DNA of 5,662 nt. It comes from Thioalkalivibrio sp. GTDB lineage: Bacteria > Pseudomonadota > Gammaproteobacteria > Ectothiorhodospirales > Ectothiorhodospiraceae. The stretch is taken from NCBI GenBank assembly GCA_018224485.1, contig JAGTVE010000259.1:1-5662 (forward strand), in the 5' to 3' direction. This document shows, in pieces, positions 5,183-5,662 of the stretch. The notes under the pieces are model-generated. The model worked only from the letters and a program-made list of their open reading frames with translations, ran no database searches and was not told the origin of the DNA. Each line of letters begins with the position of its first letter. Within the stretch, counting starts at the first letter, position 1. Position numbers and translations under genes: made by a program.

Positions 5183-5467
5183 ATGCGTCAGGACTTGAAC
5201 CCAATCCAACGCCCGACCCGCCGCCGCGTCGTGCTGCTGGTCGCGCTGCTGGTTGTACTGGCGATCGGTTTACCGGTCCCGGGAAAGGCCGCTCCCGCCA
5301 CGCTGGAAGAGGCGGTGGCACAGGTGGAACGGACACACGGCGGCCGCATCCTGTCCGCTCGTTCCGAGCGGCGCAACGGGGAGGTGGTCTACGTGATCCG
5401 CCTGCTGACCGACGAGCAGCAGGTTCGCAATCTCGAGATCGAGGGCGCAGAGGGCGCCCGGCCGTGA
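5183..5467 (+). CDS. Small exported or membrane-anchored PepSY-domain protein
   Basis: The product is a 94-aa protein. A basic N-terminus (RPTRRR, 10-15) is followed by a hydrophobic stretch, VVLLVALLVVLAIGLPV (16-32), acting as a signal peptide (possible cleavage near GKAAPA, 34-39) or as an anchor. The remainder (about 39-88) fits one PepSY domain: a helix ATLEEAVAQVERTHGG, then beta strands ILSARSERRNGEVVYVIRLLT and VRNLEIEG. Small PepSY proteins often sit beside PhoP/QseB-type two-component genes and are thought to act as periplasmic inhibitors or sensors; that role is inferred here. Start ATG 5183 is chosen for GGAG (5170-5173) nine bases before it. Upstream in-frame starts at 5156 and 5090 have poorer signals and add a non-signal-like tail. 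Its TGA overlaps the response regulator GTG. Confidence 0.8.
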   Translation: MRQDLNPIQRPTRRRVVLLVALLVVLAIGLPVPGKAAPATLEEAVAQVERTHGGRILSARSERRNGEVVYVIRLLTDEQQVRNLEIEGAEGARP

Positions 5468-5662
5468 ATCTCCGGGTTGCCCTGGTCGAGGACGACAACG
5501 ATCTGCGGCAGAGCCTCGCCGACGCCCTCGCCGCCGCCGGCTGGCGGGTCGATCCTGCCGCAGAAGGCAGGACCGGCCTGTACCTCCTCGAGGAATACGC
5601 CTGCGACGTCGCGATCGTGGACCTCGGCCTCCCCGGTCTGGATGGCCTCGAACTCGTGCGCA
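5464..5662 (+). CDS. Two-component response regulator, OmpR/PhoP type (5' part only)
   Basis: Sixty-six codons of a receiver domain are visible before the window ends. The acidic pair Glu9-Asp10-Asp11 in LVEDDNDL and the phospho-acceptor Asp53 in IVDLGLPGLDG are in the expected places. The DLGLPGLDGLELVR segment is typical of PhoP/QseB-like regulators, although the DNA-binding domain lies outside the window. The start is GTG 5464, overlapping the PepSY stop as GTGA (4-bp overlap), which implies one transcript and translational coupling. A sensor histidine kinase gene is expected next, but that cannot be seen. Confidence 0.9.
   Translation, partial: MNLRVALVEDDNDLRQSLADALAAAGWRVDPAAEGRTGLYLLEEYACDVAIVDLGLPGLDGLELVR

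Overview
The window is about 5.7 kb of GC-rich chromosomal DNA, probably from a sulfur-oxidising gammaproteobacterium. The strongest pointer is a complete flavocytochrome c sulfide dehydrogenase pair (fccA-fccB) with a single-heme cytochrome subunit. Together with a Fpr-type ferredoxin/flavodoxin-NADP reductase and the DUF2288, DUF3775 and YdcH/DUF465 proteins, this fits chemolithotrophs such as the Ectothiorhodospiraceae (for example Thioalkalivibrio-like organisms). The taxon is an inference from family content, not from a marker gene.

Left part (1-2135): three tandem long inverted repeats (71-319, period 87-88 bp) lead directly into the ribosome binding site of a Fpr-type reductase gene on the + strand (344-1084). 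That gene converges on, and overlaps by 10 bp, a minus-strand alpha/beta hydrolase gene (1075-1851). The hydrolase is a stand-alone version of the domain usually fused to OsmC. Divergent from it, across an 80-bp gap, is a small coiled-coil YdcH/DUF465 gene (1932-2135).

Middle part (2136-4318): a gene-free stretch carries a fourth, diverged copy of the inverted repeat, a clear minus-strand intrinsic terminator and a second strong hairpin. Reading leftwards, the terminator closes a two-gene operon, fccA (4025-3720) then fccB (3699-2401). Both products carry export signals: Sec-type on the cytochrome and Tat-type on the flavoprotein. They should form a periplasmic complex oxidising sulfide and passing electrons to c-type cytochromes. 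The 293 bp upstream of fccA hold no gene but contain palindromes and a possible -10 element.

Right part (4319-5662): a tight minus-strand pair encodes DUF2288 (5034-4720) and DUF3775 (4708-4319) proteins of unknown function. Divergent from it begins a probable two-component operon: a small exported or anchored PepSY-domain protein (5183-5467) overlapping by 4 bp an OmpR-type response regulator that runs off the window edge.

Most genes belong to recognisable families and I see no clear undescribed system. The less explained material is the repeat family, the promoter-region palindromes and the DUF2288-DUF3775 pair.
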